DNA of 19,424 nucleotides from an uncultured beta proteobacterium (GTDB lineage: Bacteria; Pseudomonadota; Gammaproteobacteria; Burkholderiales; Rhodocyclaceae). This document shows positions 1 through 7,097 of the stretch, piece by piece (position 1 is the stretch's first letter; each line of letters opens with the position of its first letter). Below the pieces are notes generated by a model. It ran no database searches and was not told where the DNA came from. It saw nothing but the letters and a program-made list of their open reading frames with translations. The stretch covers positions 1 to 19,424 of the forward strand of contig CAIVZW010000509.1 of NCBI GenBank assembly GCA_903910495.1, read 5' to 3'. Position numbers and translations under genes: made by a program.

Positions 1-576
1 CCTGAGCGCCTTGCGCAGCGGCATGGCGTTGTCGATGCGCCAGCGCGGAACCATCTTCTTGACCCGCTTGATGATGAAATTGAAGAGCCAGCGCCTGGGC
101 GCGGACATCATGTCGCCGATTTGCGAGGTGATGACGTGTTCGATCGAGGTGTTGTTGAGAACTTTCTGCAGGGTGCCGGCAAAGTTTTCGAGGATGATGA
201 TGACCTTGGCGCCCGAGTCCTTGAGCTGGTCTTCCAGTTCCCGTGCTGTGTAGAGCGGGTTGATGTTGACCACCGTCATGCCCGCGCGCAGGATGCCGAA
301 CAGCACCACCGGATACTGCAACAGATTGGGCATCATGACGGCAATCCGGTCGCCCTTGGTCAGGCCGCCAAGCTCCTGCAGAAAGCCCGCAAAGCGTTTC
401 GACATCTGGTCAAGATGGGTGAAGCTGAGGCTTTTGCCGAAGTTGCTGAAGGCCGGCTTGTCGGCAAACTTGCGGATCGTTTCGTCGAACATGTCCAGTA
501 CGGAAGCGTACCGGGCGATGTCGATATCTGCGGGGATGCCTGCAGGATAGCTTTTCAACCAGATTCTCTCGACCAT
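1..576 (-). CDS. fadD: Long-chain-fatty-acid--CoA ligase, N-terminal part (runs off the left edge)
   Basis: Translating the minus strand from the ATG at 576-574 gives 192 uninterrupted codons to the window edge, beginning MVERIWLKSYPAGIP. The protein closely follows the E. coli FadD N-terminus as I recall it: a MFDE segment near residue 29, then MMPNLLQYPVVLFGILRAG near residues 80-98, then VVNINPLYTARELE. FadD activates long-chain fatty acids to acyl-CoA with ATP at the inner membrane and feeds beta-oxidation. Full FadD is about 560 residues, so about one third is visible. The ATP-binding YTSGTTG motif lies beyond the edge, so completeness cannot be judged. The upstream minus-strand sequence has a purine-rich AAAGAAG stretch that may serve as a ribosome site. 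It is divergent from the glycosylase gene, with a REP-like repeat pair between them. Family assignment is firm; the exact paralogue is less certain. Confidence 0.9.
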   Translation of the reverse strand, partial: MVERIWLKSYPAGIPADIDIARYASVLDMFDETIRKFADKPAFSNFGKSLSFTHLDQMSKRFAGFLQELGGLTKGDRIAVMMPNLLQYPVVLFGILRAGMTVVNINPLYTARELEDQLKDSGAKVIIILENFAGTLQKVLNNTSIEHVITSQIGDMMSAPRRWLFNFIIKRVKKMVPRWRIDNAMPLRKALR

Positions 577-635
577 GTCTTCTTTTGTCCTGATTCAGGT
601 AATTAACTCTAAGGAAATGCTGAAATATCCAAATA

Positions 636-725
636 CGTCACCCCGGCGAAAGCCGGAATCTGACCGTAGGGAATGCAGAGCCATAAAAATAAACGAACTG
701 GACCCCGGCTTTCGCCGGGGTGACG
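636..725. repeat. REP-like pair of inverted palindromic repeats (BIME-like)
   Basis: Positions 636-656 and 705-725 are perfect 21-nt reverse complements of each other, separated by 48 nt. Each arm carries its own hairpin: CCGGC, a GAAA loop, then GCCGG (643-656 in the left copy). The arms share the GTCACCCC edge. This is the usual look of short extragenic palindromic repeats in proteobacterial chromosomes. Two opposed copies in the 242-nt gap between divergent genes resemble a paired REP/BIME element. The transcript could form either two small hairpins or one long stem. Transposition by a RAYT-type enzyme is family knowledge; no such gene is in this window. Confidence 0.75.
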
Positions 726-818
726 AATAAATCAGCCCTTCCCTAAAGAAGAGTAGCCAAAAATGCAGGCTACTGCAAACAATCATTTTTCGTTTTTTGA
801 GCGCATTACAATGTCCAG

Positions 819-1436
819 ATGATAGCGAACTACTGGCAACAGGCTTCTTCAGAATTGGCGCAGGCCGACCCGGTGATGGCCGGCATCGTTTCTCGGTATG
901 CGGGAAACTCACTCGTCTCGCGCGGCGACCCTTTTGCCACCCTGATGCGATCGATTGTCGGCCAGCAGATATCGGTCAAGGCCGCGGACAGCGTCTGGGC
1001 GCGCTTTGTCGCTGCGTTACCGGCGCTTACTCCGGCTGCCGTACTGAAGGCCGATGCGGAGCTTTTGCGCGGTTGCGGGCTTTCTGCGCGCAAGGTCGAA
1101 TATGTCGGAGATCTGGCGCGGCATTTCATCGACGGGCAAATTCATGTGACCCACTGGTCGGCCATGAGCGACGAGGAAATCATTGCCGAACTGACCGCCG
1201 TGCGCGGCATAGGCGTGTGGACCGCCGAGATGTTCCTGATTTTCAATCAGTTGCGCCCGGATGTTTACCCGCTCGATGACATCGGCCTGCAAAAGGCCGT
1301 GGCTGTTAACTATTGTGAAGGCCAGCGGCCGGCCCGGCGCGAACTTGTCAGAATCGGCGAGCGCTGGCGCCCGTGGCGTTCGGTAGCGACCTGGTATCTC
1401 TGGCGCAGCCTTGATCCGGTGCCGGTTGACTACTGA
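819..1436 (+). CDS. alkA: DNA-3-methyladenine glycosylase II family (AlkA-like, HhH-GPD)
   Basis: This base-excision repair enzyme should remove alkylated purines such as 3-methyladenine from DNA. The 205-residue protein has the HhH-GPD fold signs: SIVGQQIS at residues 45-52, a helix-hairpin-helix at about 125-140 (LTAVRGIGVWTAEMF) and an acidic PLDDIGL motif at 151-157 whose Asp corresponds to the catalytic Asp of AlkA. ERWRPWRSVATWYLW (181-195) matches the AlkA C-terminal helix. It is shorter than E. coli AlkA (about 280 residues) because the N-terminal TBP-like domain is absent, which is common in this subfamily. The ATG at 819 has no convincing Shine-Dalgarno. A TACAAT hexamer at 807-812 lies just before it, so a very short leader is possible. 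It precedes the pyrophosphatase gene by 95 nt. Confidence 0.9.
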   Translation: MIANYWQQASSELAQADPVMAGIVSRYAGNSLVSRGDPFATLMRSIVGQQISVKAADSVWARFVAALPALTPAAVLKADAELLRGCGLSARKVEYVGDLARHFIDGQIHVTHWSAMSDEEIIAELTAVRGIGVWTAEMFLIFNQLRPDVYPLDDIGLQKAVAVNYCEGQRPARRELVRIGERWRPWRSVATWYLWRSLDPVPVDY

Positions 1437-1454
1437 TTCTCCAGTCTTTTCAGT

Positions 1455-1481
1455 TTGGTGTAAGCCGGCATTGCGTACAAT
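1455..1481 (+). promoter_or_regulatory. Possible sigma70-type promoter of ppa
   Basis: A TACAAT hexamer at 1476-1481 resembles a -10 box. TTGGTG at 1455-1460 could be the -35 with a short 15-nt spacer, or TTTGGT at 1454-1459 with 16 nt. Transcription would start about 45 nt before the ppa ATG. Weak evidence by inspection only. Confidence 0.3.
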
Positions 1482-1531
1482 GGCGGCAACATTCCAGCGC
1501 TTCCTGATAAACCCTTCAATAAGAGACTGAC

Positions 1532-2080
1532 ATGCCTTTGAATAACGTTTCTTCCGGCATTTCCCTGCCCAACGATTTCAATGTCGTCATCGAGATTCCC
1601 ATGGACGCCGACCCGGTCAAGTACGAGGTCGACAAGGCCAGCGGGGCGATTTTCGTAGATCGCTTCATGTCCACGGCGATGCATTACCCGTGTAATTACG
1701 GCTACATTCCGCACACCATTTCCGATGATGGCGACCCGGTTGACGTCCTGGTGGTGGCGCAGTTTCCCTTGCCACCGGGGGTGGTCGTCCGCTGTCGCCC
1801 GGTCGGCATGCTCGACATGGAAGATGAGGCCGGCGGCGATGCCAAGCTGCTTGCCGTGCCGGTCGACAAACTGACGAGGATGTATCGCAGTGTGGTCACT
1901 ACGCGGGATCTGCCGCAGATCCTGCTCGACCAGATCTCGCACTTCTTCGCCCACTACAAGGATCTGGAACCCGGCAAGTTCGTGAAAATCAGGGGCTGGC
2001 TCGACGCCGAAGAAGCGAAAAAAGAGATCATGGAAGGCGTCAGGCGTTTTGAAGAGGCCAAGGATAAGCCAGCCTACTGA
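1532..2080 (+). CDS. ppa: Inorganic pyrophosphatase, family I
   Basis: This cytoplasmic Mg-dependent enzyme hydrolyses pyrophosphate to two phosphates and so pulls biosynthetic reactions forward. The 182-residue length is typical of bacterial family I enzymes (about 175 residues). The family signature DGDPVDVLV sits at residues 66-74 and supplies metal-binding aspartates. YEVDKASGAIFVDR (31-44), HYPCNYGYIP (51-60) and the HYKDLEPGK segment (141-149) are the other conserved active-site blocks. The ATG at 1532 follows an AAGAGA purine stretch about 7 nt upstream. The gene stands alone between the glycosylase and accA. Assignment is firm. Confidence 0.97.
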   Translation: MPLNNVSSGISLPNDFNVVIEIPMDADPVKYEVDKASGAIFVDRFMSTAMHYPCNYGYIPHTISDDGDPVDVLVVAQFPLPPGVVVRCRPVGMLDMEDEAGGDAKLLAVPVDKLTRMYRSVVTTRDLPQILLDQISHFFAHYKDLEPGKFVKIRGWLDAEEAKKEIMEGVRRFEEAKDKPAY

Positions 2081-2122
2081 TCCCGGCAGACGGCCTGCTG
2101 AACCGATGTTTCGGCTTTGGGT

Positions 2123-2128
2123 TAGAAT
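2123..2128 (+). promoter_or_regulatory. Possible -10 element before accA
   Basis: TAGAAT at 2123-2128, in the context GTTAGAATGG, resembles a -10 box and lies 31 nt before the accA ATG. No clear -35 is visible at the right distance; the best is CTGAAC at 2098-2103 with a 19-nt spacer. Low confidence. Confidence 0.25.
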
Positions 2129-2158
2129 GGCTGCCGTTTCAGCACCGGCTTGAATCCG

Positions 2159-3127
2159 ATGAAAATCAGCTTCCTCGACTTTGAACAGCAGATTGCCGAC
2201 CTCGAAGGCAAGATCGAAACCTTGCGTTTTGCGCAGGATGATTCGGTGGTCGATATTTCCGAGGAGATCGGCCGGCTCGAAAAGAAGAGCCAGATCCTGA
2301 CCAAGGAGATTTACGCCAAGCTGACCCCCTGGCAGATTTCGCAGGTTGCACGGCATCCGCAGCGTCCCTTTACGCTCGATTACCTCAGGCTCATTTTCAC
2401 CGATTTCGAAGAGTTGCACGGCGATCGCGCCTTTGCCGACGATCACGCCATCGTTGGCGGTCTGGCGCGTTTCAACGGCCAGTCGGTGATGGTCATTGGC
2501 CACCAGAAGGGCAACGATACCAAGGAAAAGCTTTACCGCAACTTCGGCATGCCGCGCCCGGAGGGCTATCGAAAGGCACTGCGCCTGATGCGTCTGGCCG
2601 AGAAGTTTGGCATTCCGGTACTGACCTTCATCGACACGCCGGGCGCCTACCCCGGTATCGACGCTGAAGAGCGCAGTCAGTCCGAGGCCATCGGGCGCAA
2701 TCTCTATGTGATGGCCGAACTGAAGGTGCCGATCATCGTCACCGTGATCGGCGAGGGCGGATCGGGCGGCGCGCTGGCGATTGGTGTCGGCGACGTGGTG
2801 CAGATGCTGCAGTACTCGACCTATGCCGTGATCTCGCCCGAAGGCTGTGCGTCCATCCTCTGGAAGAGTGCCGAGAAGGCCAGTGAAGCGGCCAAAATCA
2901 TGGCTATCACTGCAACTCGCCTGAAAACGCTCGGACTGATCGACAGGATCATCAGTGAGCCACTGGGCGGCGCGCATCGTGATCCTGCGGCGATGGGGCT
3001 TAACCTCAAGAAAGCCTTGCAGGACGCCCTCAAGCAGGTCAGCGCCCTGTCGGTCAACGAGCTGCTGGAGGCACGCTTTGTCCGTCTGATGGCCTATGGC
3101 CGCACCAAAGAGCAAGCCGTTCGCTGA
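2159..3127 (+). CDS. accA: Acetyl-CoA carboxylase carboxyltransferase subunit alpha
   Basis: AccA forms the carboxyltransferase with AccD and transfers the carboxyl group from biotin on AccB to acetyl-CoA, giving malonyl-CoA for fatty-acid synthesis. From the ATG at 2159 the protein has 322 residues, close to E. coli AccA (319). Characteristic blocks are FLDFEQ (5-10), [12 protein letters not shown] (64-75), [11 protein letters not shown] (114-124), [17 protein letters not shown] (128-144), [10 protein letters not shown] (158-167), [12 protein letters not shown] (198-209) and [12 protein letters not shown] (226-237). A TTG at 2150 would add three residues, but the ATG matches the known family start (M-x-FLDFEQ). 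No clear Shine-Dalgarno is seen for either. Its 3' end overlaps tilS by 32 nt, indicating a common transcript. Confidence 0.97.
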   Translation: MKISFLDFEQQIADLEGKIETLRFAQDDSVVDISEEIGRLEKKSQILTKEIYAKLTPWQISQVARHPQRPFTLDYLRLIFTDFEELHGDRAFADDHAIVGGLARFNGQSVMVIGHQKGNDTKEKLYRNFGMPRPEGYRKALRLMRLAEKFGIPVLTFIDTPGAYPGIDAEERSQSEAIGRNLYVMAELKVPIIVTVIGEGGSGGALAIGVGDVVQMLQYSTYAVISPEGCASILWKSAEKASEAAKIMAITATRLKTLGLIDRIISEPLGGAHRDPAAMGLNLKKALQDALKQVSALSVNELLEARFVRLMAYGRTKEQAVR

Positions 3128-4496
3128 TCGGCGCGTCGGTCCTGCGCAAGCCGCTGCGGCGAACCCGCTCGTCAGTATCCTCACTGCATTTCTCGCCGCG
3201 CGGCTGACGGCGGATTCAGGCCGCTTACGCCTGTGCGTTGCGTTTTCCGGGGGGCGCGATTCGGCCGTTCTGCTGCATGCGCTCGGACAGTTGAGGGATT
3301 CCGGCGGCATGCCATTCACTCTCTCCGCCGTGCACGTGCATCACGGCATCAGTCCCAATGCCGATGCGTGGGCGGAGTTCTGTGCCGGGGTTTGCTCGCG
3401 TTGCGCCGTATCGCTCGACATCGTGCGCGTAGCCGTGCCGCGCAACAGCGGCGAGGGGCTGGAGGCTGCGGCGCGCCGGATGCGGCAGGCCGTATTTGTC
3501 GGGTGTGACGCCGACTGGCTGGCGCTGGCGCATCAGCGCGACGATCAGGCGGAAACAGTACTGCTCAACCTGCTGCGCGGTGCCGGGATCGCCGGTGCGG
3601 CCGGCATGCTGGCCGAGCGTCCGCAGCCGCGCGGGCCGGTTCTTGTCCGGCCGTTGCTCGACGTGCCGCGGTCGCTGGTCGAGGACTATGCCGCTGAGTA
3701 CGGCTTGCATTGGATCGACGACGAAAGTAACGACGATGTTCACTACCGCCGCAATTTCCTGCGTCGCGAAACGCTGCCGCAGCTTGAGGAGAAATTCCCT
3801 GGCGCACGCAAGTCACTGGCGCGTGCGGCCAGCCATTTCGCCGAAGGGGCTTCGCTGCTCGACGATCTGGCGGCCATCGATCAGGCTGCGCTGCTTGGCC
3901 TCTCAGGACGTATCGGCCTGGCCGGATTCAATGCGCTGGCGCCGGCCCGCGCCCGCAACCTGCTGCGCTTCGTTTGGCTCAACGCCGGTTTTCGTGCGCC
4001 CGATACGCGCTGGATCGACGAGGCGCGCAAGCAACTGGCAACGGCCGATACGCTCTCGGAAACCTGTCTGGCAACGTCCGACGGCGAGTTGCATGTCTAT
4101 CGCGGCGAACTCCATGTCATCGGCCATTGCCCTGCTGCGCCTGCGGTGCCCTTATTCTGGTCGGGAGAAGCCGAACTGCCGTGGGCCGGCGGGCGAGTAC
4201 TGTTCGAGCCGACGACGGGGTCTGGGATCCGCCGCAGCCTGCTCGTTGCAGGCAATGTTCTGCTCAGTTCGCGACAGGGGGGCGAGCGTCTGCAACCCAA
4301 TGCCAAACGGCCGCGCCGTAGCCTGCGCAACCTGCTCCAGCAAGCCGCTATCCCGCCCTGGCAACGCACGCGCCTGCCTTTCCTGTGGAGCCACGGGCGA
4401 CTGGTCTGGGTTGGCGGTCTGGGTGTTGACGCGGCTTTTGCCTGTGCACCGGGGGAAGACGGAATCCTGCCCGTCTGGGAATCCGGGTTCCCATAA
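3096..4496 (+). CDS. tilS: tRNA(Ile)-lysidine synthetase
   Basis: TilS attaches lysine to C34 of the CAU-anticodon tRNA-Ile using ATP, making lysidine so that the tRNA reads AUA. The 466-residue protein has the PP-loop ATP-pyrophosphatase motif SGGRDS at residues 51-56, followed by [14 protein letters not shown] and the [22 protein letters not shown] block. [16 protein letters not shown] is the conserved family segment after the catalytic domain. A C-terminal TilS domain ends with [25 protein letters not shown]. The ATG at 3096 lies inside accA; the first strong family similarity begins well downstream (about residue 25), so a start a few codons later cannot be excluded. Translational coupling to accA is likely. 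The stop codon lies inside a hairpin that probably ends the operon. Confidence 0.95.
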   Translation: MAAPKSKPFADRRVGPAQAAAANPLVSILTAFLAARLTADSGRLRLCVAFSGGRDSAVLLHALGQLRDSGGMPFTLSAVHVHHGISPNADAWAEFCAGVCSRCAVSLDIVRVAVPRNSGEGLEAAARRMRQAVFVGCDADWLALAHQRDDQAETVLLNLLRGAGIAGAAGMLAERPQPRGPVLVRPLLDVPRSLVEDYAAEYGLHWIDDESNDDVHYRRNFLRRETLPQLEEKFPGARKSLARAASHFAEGASLLDDLAAIDQAALLGLSGRIGLAGFNALAPARARNLLRFVWLNAGFRAPDTRWIDEARKQLATADTLSETCLATSDGELHVYRGELHVIGHCPAAPAVPLFWSGEAELPWAGGRVLFEPTTGSGIRRSLLVAGNVLLSSRQGGERLQPNAKRPRRSLRNLLQQAAIPPWQRTRLPFLWSHGRLVWVGGLGVDAAFACAPGEDGILPVWESGFP

Positions 4497-4517
4497 AATC
4501 ATGGGTATCCGGATTTT
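4480..4517 (+). terminator. Probable intrinsic terminator of accA-tilS
   Basis: Positions 4480-4494 and 4501-4515 can pair over 15 bp with one mismatch (4489/4506) and one G-U pair (4487/4508), around a 6-nt AAAATC loop. The 3' arm runs into TTTT at 4514-4517, though the U-tract is short. The stem includes the last tilS codons and the TAA stop at 4494-4496. This placement fits the end of the housekeeping transcript. Confidence 0.55.
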
Positions 4518-4720
4518 CTGGAGGTCTGGCCAGAAGACGTATTTGAAAGCGGCCGTTAACACAAGAATTCACTCGCGAGGCGAATCGGCCGCCAATGATG
4601 GAATGCGCATTTCTCGAGAAAGAGAATGAACCAAAAGTGGCGAAATCCAATCGTGACTCTTCAATGCCGAATGGCCTACACTATTTGCATAATGCGGGAG
4701 TCTTCTTCATTCATTCTCAT
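4518..4720. other. Gap at the boundary between housekeeping block and catabolic locus
   Basis: No convincing gene is seen here. A 7-nt inverted repeat, GCGGCCG at 4549-4555 and CGGCCGC at 4586-4592, flanks a smaller near-palindrome centred on CTCGCGAG (4572-4579). It could fold as a long stem between the convergent tilS and lysR-type genes, but there is no T-tract. A 42-codon open frame from the ATG at 4501 has no recognisable content. Composition turns AT-rich across this gap. No integrase, tRNA end or obvious attachment repeat was seen. Confidence 0.4.
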
Positions 4721-5629
4721 TTACTGATGACGATGTAAGTCACACCAAGGTGGCACTGAAAATTCGGCTATCAGAAAATCTACAAACGCTCTGACCTTTG
4801 GCATTCTCTGTTTTCCATACGGGTATACCACTGAGAGTGAGATCGGGTCAGATGCATGGAATTTGCTTAGAACTGGAATCAACTGCCCGGAACGCACTGC
4901 TTGAACGATCAGCGTCTCGCCTATCCTAGCAATGCCCCCCCCTGCCAATGCTATTTGTAGTGCGGTTTCTGCATTGTCAACAATGAGATTGCTCTTGATA
5001 GCAAACTCAATAATATTGCCGTTTATCAAGAACGGCCAGTGGTAAGGTTGTTTGCTAGCGTGAACTATGCAGTCGTGATTTATTAAATCTTCTGGAGCAT
5101 TTGGCATACCACGTTTTAACAAGTAGCTTGATGAAGCATAGAGACCCCGCTCGTATTCAGCGATCTTTCTCGAAACTAGTGAAGTGTTTTCAATCTTCCC
5201 GCTACGTATCCCAATGTCGGCATTTTCTCCCACTAGATCTACTATCCGATCAGTAACCGCAATTTCAACAGATATTTCGGGGTATTTTGCAACAAAGGCC
5301 GGAAATACGCGTGCAAGTTCATGGAAGGCAAAGCCAGTCATGCTGTTTATCCGAAGTCGCCCACACGGGGCTTGGCCAAATCGAGACACTTCGGTTTCGA
5401 CATCCTCAATTGACGAAAGAATGTCTCGAACATGCAGATAAAAATATTCACCCTCTGGAGTTAATACGTGTTGTCGGGTTGTCCGATTCAACAACCTCGC
5501 GCCGAGCCGATTCTCTAATCGAGTAATGAGTTTGGAGACGGCTGACGGTGTGAGATTCAAAAAATCAGCGGCCTCGGAAAAATTCCCCTTCTCAACCACG
5601 CTTGCAAATACACGTAGGTCAAAACTCAT
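4721..5629 (-). CDS. LysR family transcriptional regulator
   Basis: The 302-residue protein has the LysR layout: an N-terminal winged helix-turn-helix (about residues 1-60; FSEAADFLNLTPSAVSKLITRLE followed by LLNRTTR and LTPEG), a linker helix, and a substrate-binding effector domain from about residue 90. The effector domain resembles the CrgA-like subgroup. The start MSFDLRVFASVVEKGNF is typical, with the ATG at 5629-5627. It is transcribed divergently from the sugar oxidoreductase gene, the classic arrangement in which a LysR protein controls itself and its neighbour in response to a pathway metabolite. The inducer is unknown. Codon use is more AT-rich than in the housekeeping genes to the left, in keeping with the rest of the accessory locus. 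Confidence 0.93.
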   Translation of the reverse strand: MSFDLRVFASVVEKGNFSEAADFLNLTPSAVSKLITRLENRLGARLLNRTTRQHVLTPEGEYFYLHVRDILSSIEDVETEVSRFGQAPCGRLRINSMTGFAFHELARVFPAFVAKYPEISVEIAVTDRIVDLVGENADIGIRSGKIENTSLVSRKIAEYERGLYASSSYLLKRGMPNAPEDLINHDCIVHASKQPYHWPFLINGNIIEFAIKSNLIVDNAETALQIALAGGGIARIGETLIVQAVRSGQLIPVLSKFHASDPISLSVVYPYGKQRMPKVRAFVDFLIAEFSVPPWCDLHRHQ

Positions 5630-5633
5630 GGCT

Positions 5634-5648
5634 ATGAACTCAATTCAT
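5634..5648. promoter_or_regulatory. Candidate LysR-type binding site (T-N11-A dyad)
   Basis: ATGAA at 5634-5638 and TTCAT at 5644-5648 form a dyad around five bases, containing T5635-N11-A5647, the LTTR-box pattern. It begins 5 nt upstream of the regulator start codon, so it would fit autoregulation. Such short dyads occur by chance, hence modest confidence. Confidence 0.35.
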
Positions 5649-5670
5649 ATGTGTTGTTACGAGTTAGGTG

Positions 5671-5690
5671 TTCATTGTTTGTCCAATTAA
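5671..5690. promoter_or_regulatory. Second dyad in the divergent intergenic region
   Basis: TTNATTG at 5671-5677 and CAATNAA at 5684-5690 are symmetric around six bases. It lies about 114 nt before the oxidoreductase start and about 40 nt before the regulator start, a plausible operator position. It does not follow the odd-centred T-N11-A rule, so binding by the LysR protein is uncertain. The rest of the 5630-5803 gap shows no gene. Confidence 0.25.
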
Positions 5691-5803
5691 TACTAGCATG
5701 CTTCATCTGATTGTTGCAGCTGGTAACGGAAAGCGATTTTCGGAATTTCCAGGTGTCAATCAAACCTTGAAATGTCAGTACTCATACCGAAGGGGTCAAT
5801 TCG

Positions 5804-6871
5804 ATGAACGAGGAAAGGGTCCGGATAGCTGTCGCCGGTGCTGGCCTGATAGGCAAACGACACATAGACATCACTGCAAATAGCGAACGTGCCCAGCTTT
5901 CCGCAATTGTTGATCCGTCACCATCTGCTGACGAATACGGATCTCGATATCACGTTCCGGTTTATAAATCACTTGCAGAGCTAATAGCCAAGAATAAGCC
6001 CGAGGGGGTGATTCTCGCCACACCAAATCAACTGCACGTCGAACATGCACTTGAGTGTATTGCAGCCAAGCTCCCGACCCTGGTTGAAAAACCTGTAGCA
6101 CATTCTCTGGAGGCCGGCATCCGCTTGTGCGAGGCGGCTGAGATAGCCGGCGTTCCCATCTTGGTTGGGCATCATCGACGACATAGTTCGATCATGTCAA
6201 AAGCTGCAGAAATTATTGAAAGCGGGATTCTTGGCAAGATCGTAGCTGTGATGGGCTCTACTCTTTTTTATAAGGCCGAGAACGAAGGCTACTTTGACGG
6301 ACAGTTTGCATGGCGAAGAGAACCAGGAGGCGGTCCTATCCTGCTCAACATGATTCATGAAATTGACGATCTGCGCTACTTGTGTGGAGAAATTACGTCG
6401 GTTCACGCTTTTACTTCTAACTCAACTCGCAATTTCCCGGTTGAAGATACTTCTTCCATTTCCCTACGTTTCAGGAACGGCACTCTTGGCACGTTTCTGT
6501 TATCCGATACGGCAGCCTCTGATCGCAGTTGGGAACAGACGTCAGGGGAAGATCCGCGTTATGCCAAATCACATACAGACACCGATGATTGCTATCACGT
6601 TGCCGGTACGTTCGGTTCTCTCTCTATTCCAACAATGCGATTGAATCTTTATCCGAGTGCCGCTGCACGGTCATGGCATAAGCCTTTCGAAAAGAGTGCA
6701 TTCCCTCTCGAATTTGTAGATCCTCTAGTTAAGCAGATCGAGCATTTTTCTGACGTGATTCGGGGTAATGTGAAGCCTCTTGTGAGCGCAAGAGATGGCT
6801 TACAGAATTTGCGTATTGTTGCAGCTATTGTCGAGGCAGCAAGGACAGGCTGCGTCGTTAATACGGCCTGA
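5804..6871 (+). CDS. Gfo/Idh/MocA family NAD(P)-dependent sugar oxidoreductase
   Basis: Members of this family oxidise or reduce hydroxyl groups of sugars, sugar acids and inositols with NAD(P). The 355-residue protein starts with a Rossmann nucleotide-binding motif GAGLIG (12-17), followed by an acidic residue at the end of the second strand (VDPS, 36-39). It then has ATPNQLHVEHALECIAA (72-88), the family EKP motif at 95-97 with the likely catalytic Lys96, and the C-terminal GGGPILLNMIHEIDDLRYL (175-193), whose His185 fits the substrate-site His of the family. The ATG at 5804 follows GAAGGGG at 5789-5795. It is the first gene on the right arm of the divergent LysR pair, so it is probably the regulated leader gene. 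The exact substrate cannot be read from the sequence. Confidence 0.92.
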   Translation: MNEERVRIAVAGAGLIGKRHIDITANSERAQLSAIVDPSPSADEYGSRYHVPVYKSLAELIAKNKPEGVILATPNQLHVEHALECIAAKLPTLVEKPVAHSLEAGIRLCEAAEIAGVPILVGHHRRHSSIMSKAAEIIESGILGKIVAVMGSTLFYKAENEGYFDGQFAWRREPGGGPILLNMIHEIDDLRYLCGEITSVHAFTSNSTRNFPVEDTSSISLRFRNGTLGTFLLSDTAASDRSWEQTSGEDPRYAKSHTDTDDCYHVAGTFGSLSIPTMRLNLYPSAAARSWHKPFEKSAFPLEFVDPLVKQIEHFSDVIRGNVKPLVSARDGLQNLRIVAAIVEAARTGCVVNTA

Positions 6872-7097
6872 ATCGGTTTTTCATTCGTTGCTTACAACAG
6901 GATGGATCGCAAATAAGGTAGAACGCAATTTATCTTTGTTAAGCGGTCATATCCCTGGTGTTCGAGGCGGAATGTCACCTCATTGATTTACAAACGGGCT
7001 CTGGTTATTTCATCAAGAACTTCAACCTGGGCATAGCAAGCGAACCAGCGAATCGCCAGATTGCGATTATTCAGAAATTAACAAAAAGGATTTGATG
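6872..7097. other. 226-nt gap after the oxidoreductase; possible short gene remnant
   Basis: No full gene is seen. One forward frame is open from about 6945 to the TGA at 7093-7095 and encodes a protein-like tail ending QIAIIQKLTKRI, but it has no good start codon and no recognised homology. It may be the 3' scar of a lost gene or chance. The AAGGA at 7086-7090 is the ribosome site of the next gene. Confidence 0.3.

Noticed and set aside
595..912. Minus-strand 105-codon frame between fadD and the glycosylase gene
   Set aside because: It is largely made from the REP-like repeats (SSPRRKPGSSS is the usual translation of such units) and overlaps the glycosylase start.
1430..3319. Long minus-strand open frame of 629 codons
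   Set aside because: It lies antisense to ppa and accA, both unmistakable genes, and is low-complexity in the way of GC-rich shadow frames.
3496..4629. Plus-strand 377-codon frame overlapping tilS
   Set aside because: It is an out-of-frame shadow of tilS, rich in Arg, Ser and Cys, with no family motif.
4501..4629. Small 42-codon frame after tilS
   Set aside because: No ribosome site, no recognisable content, and its start lies inside the terminator-like hairpin.
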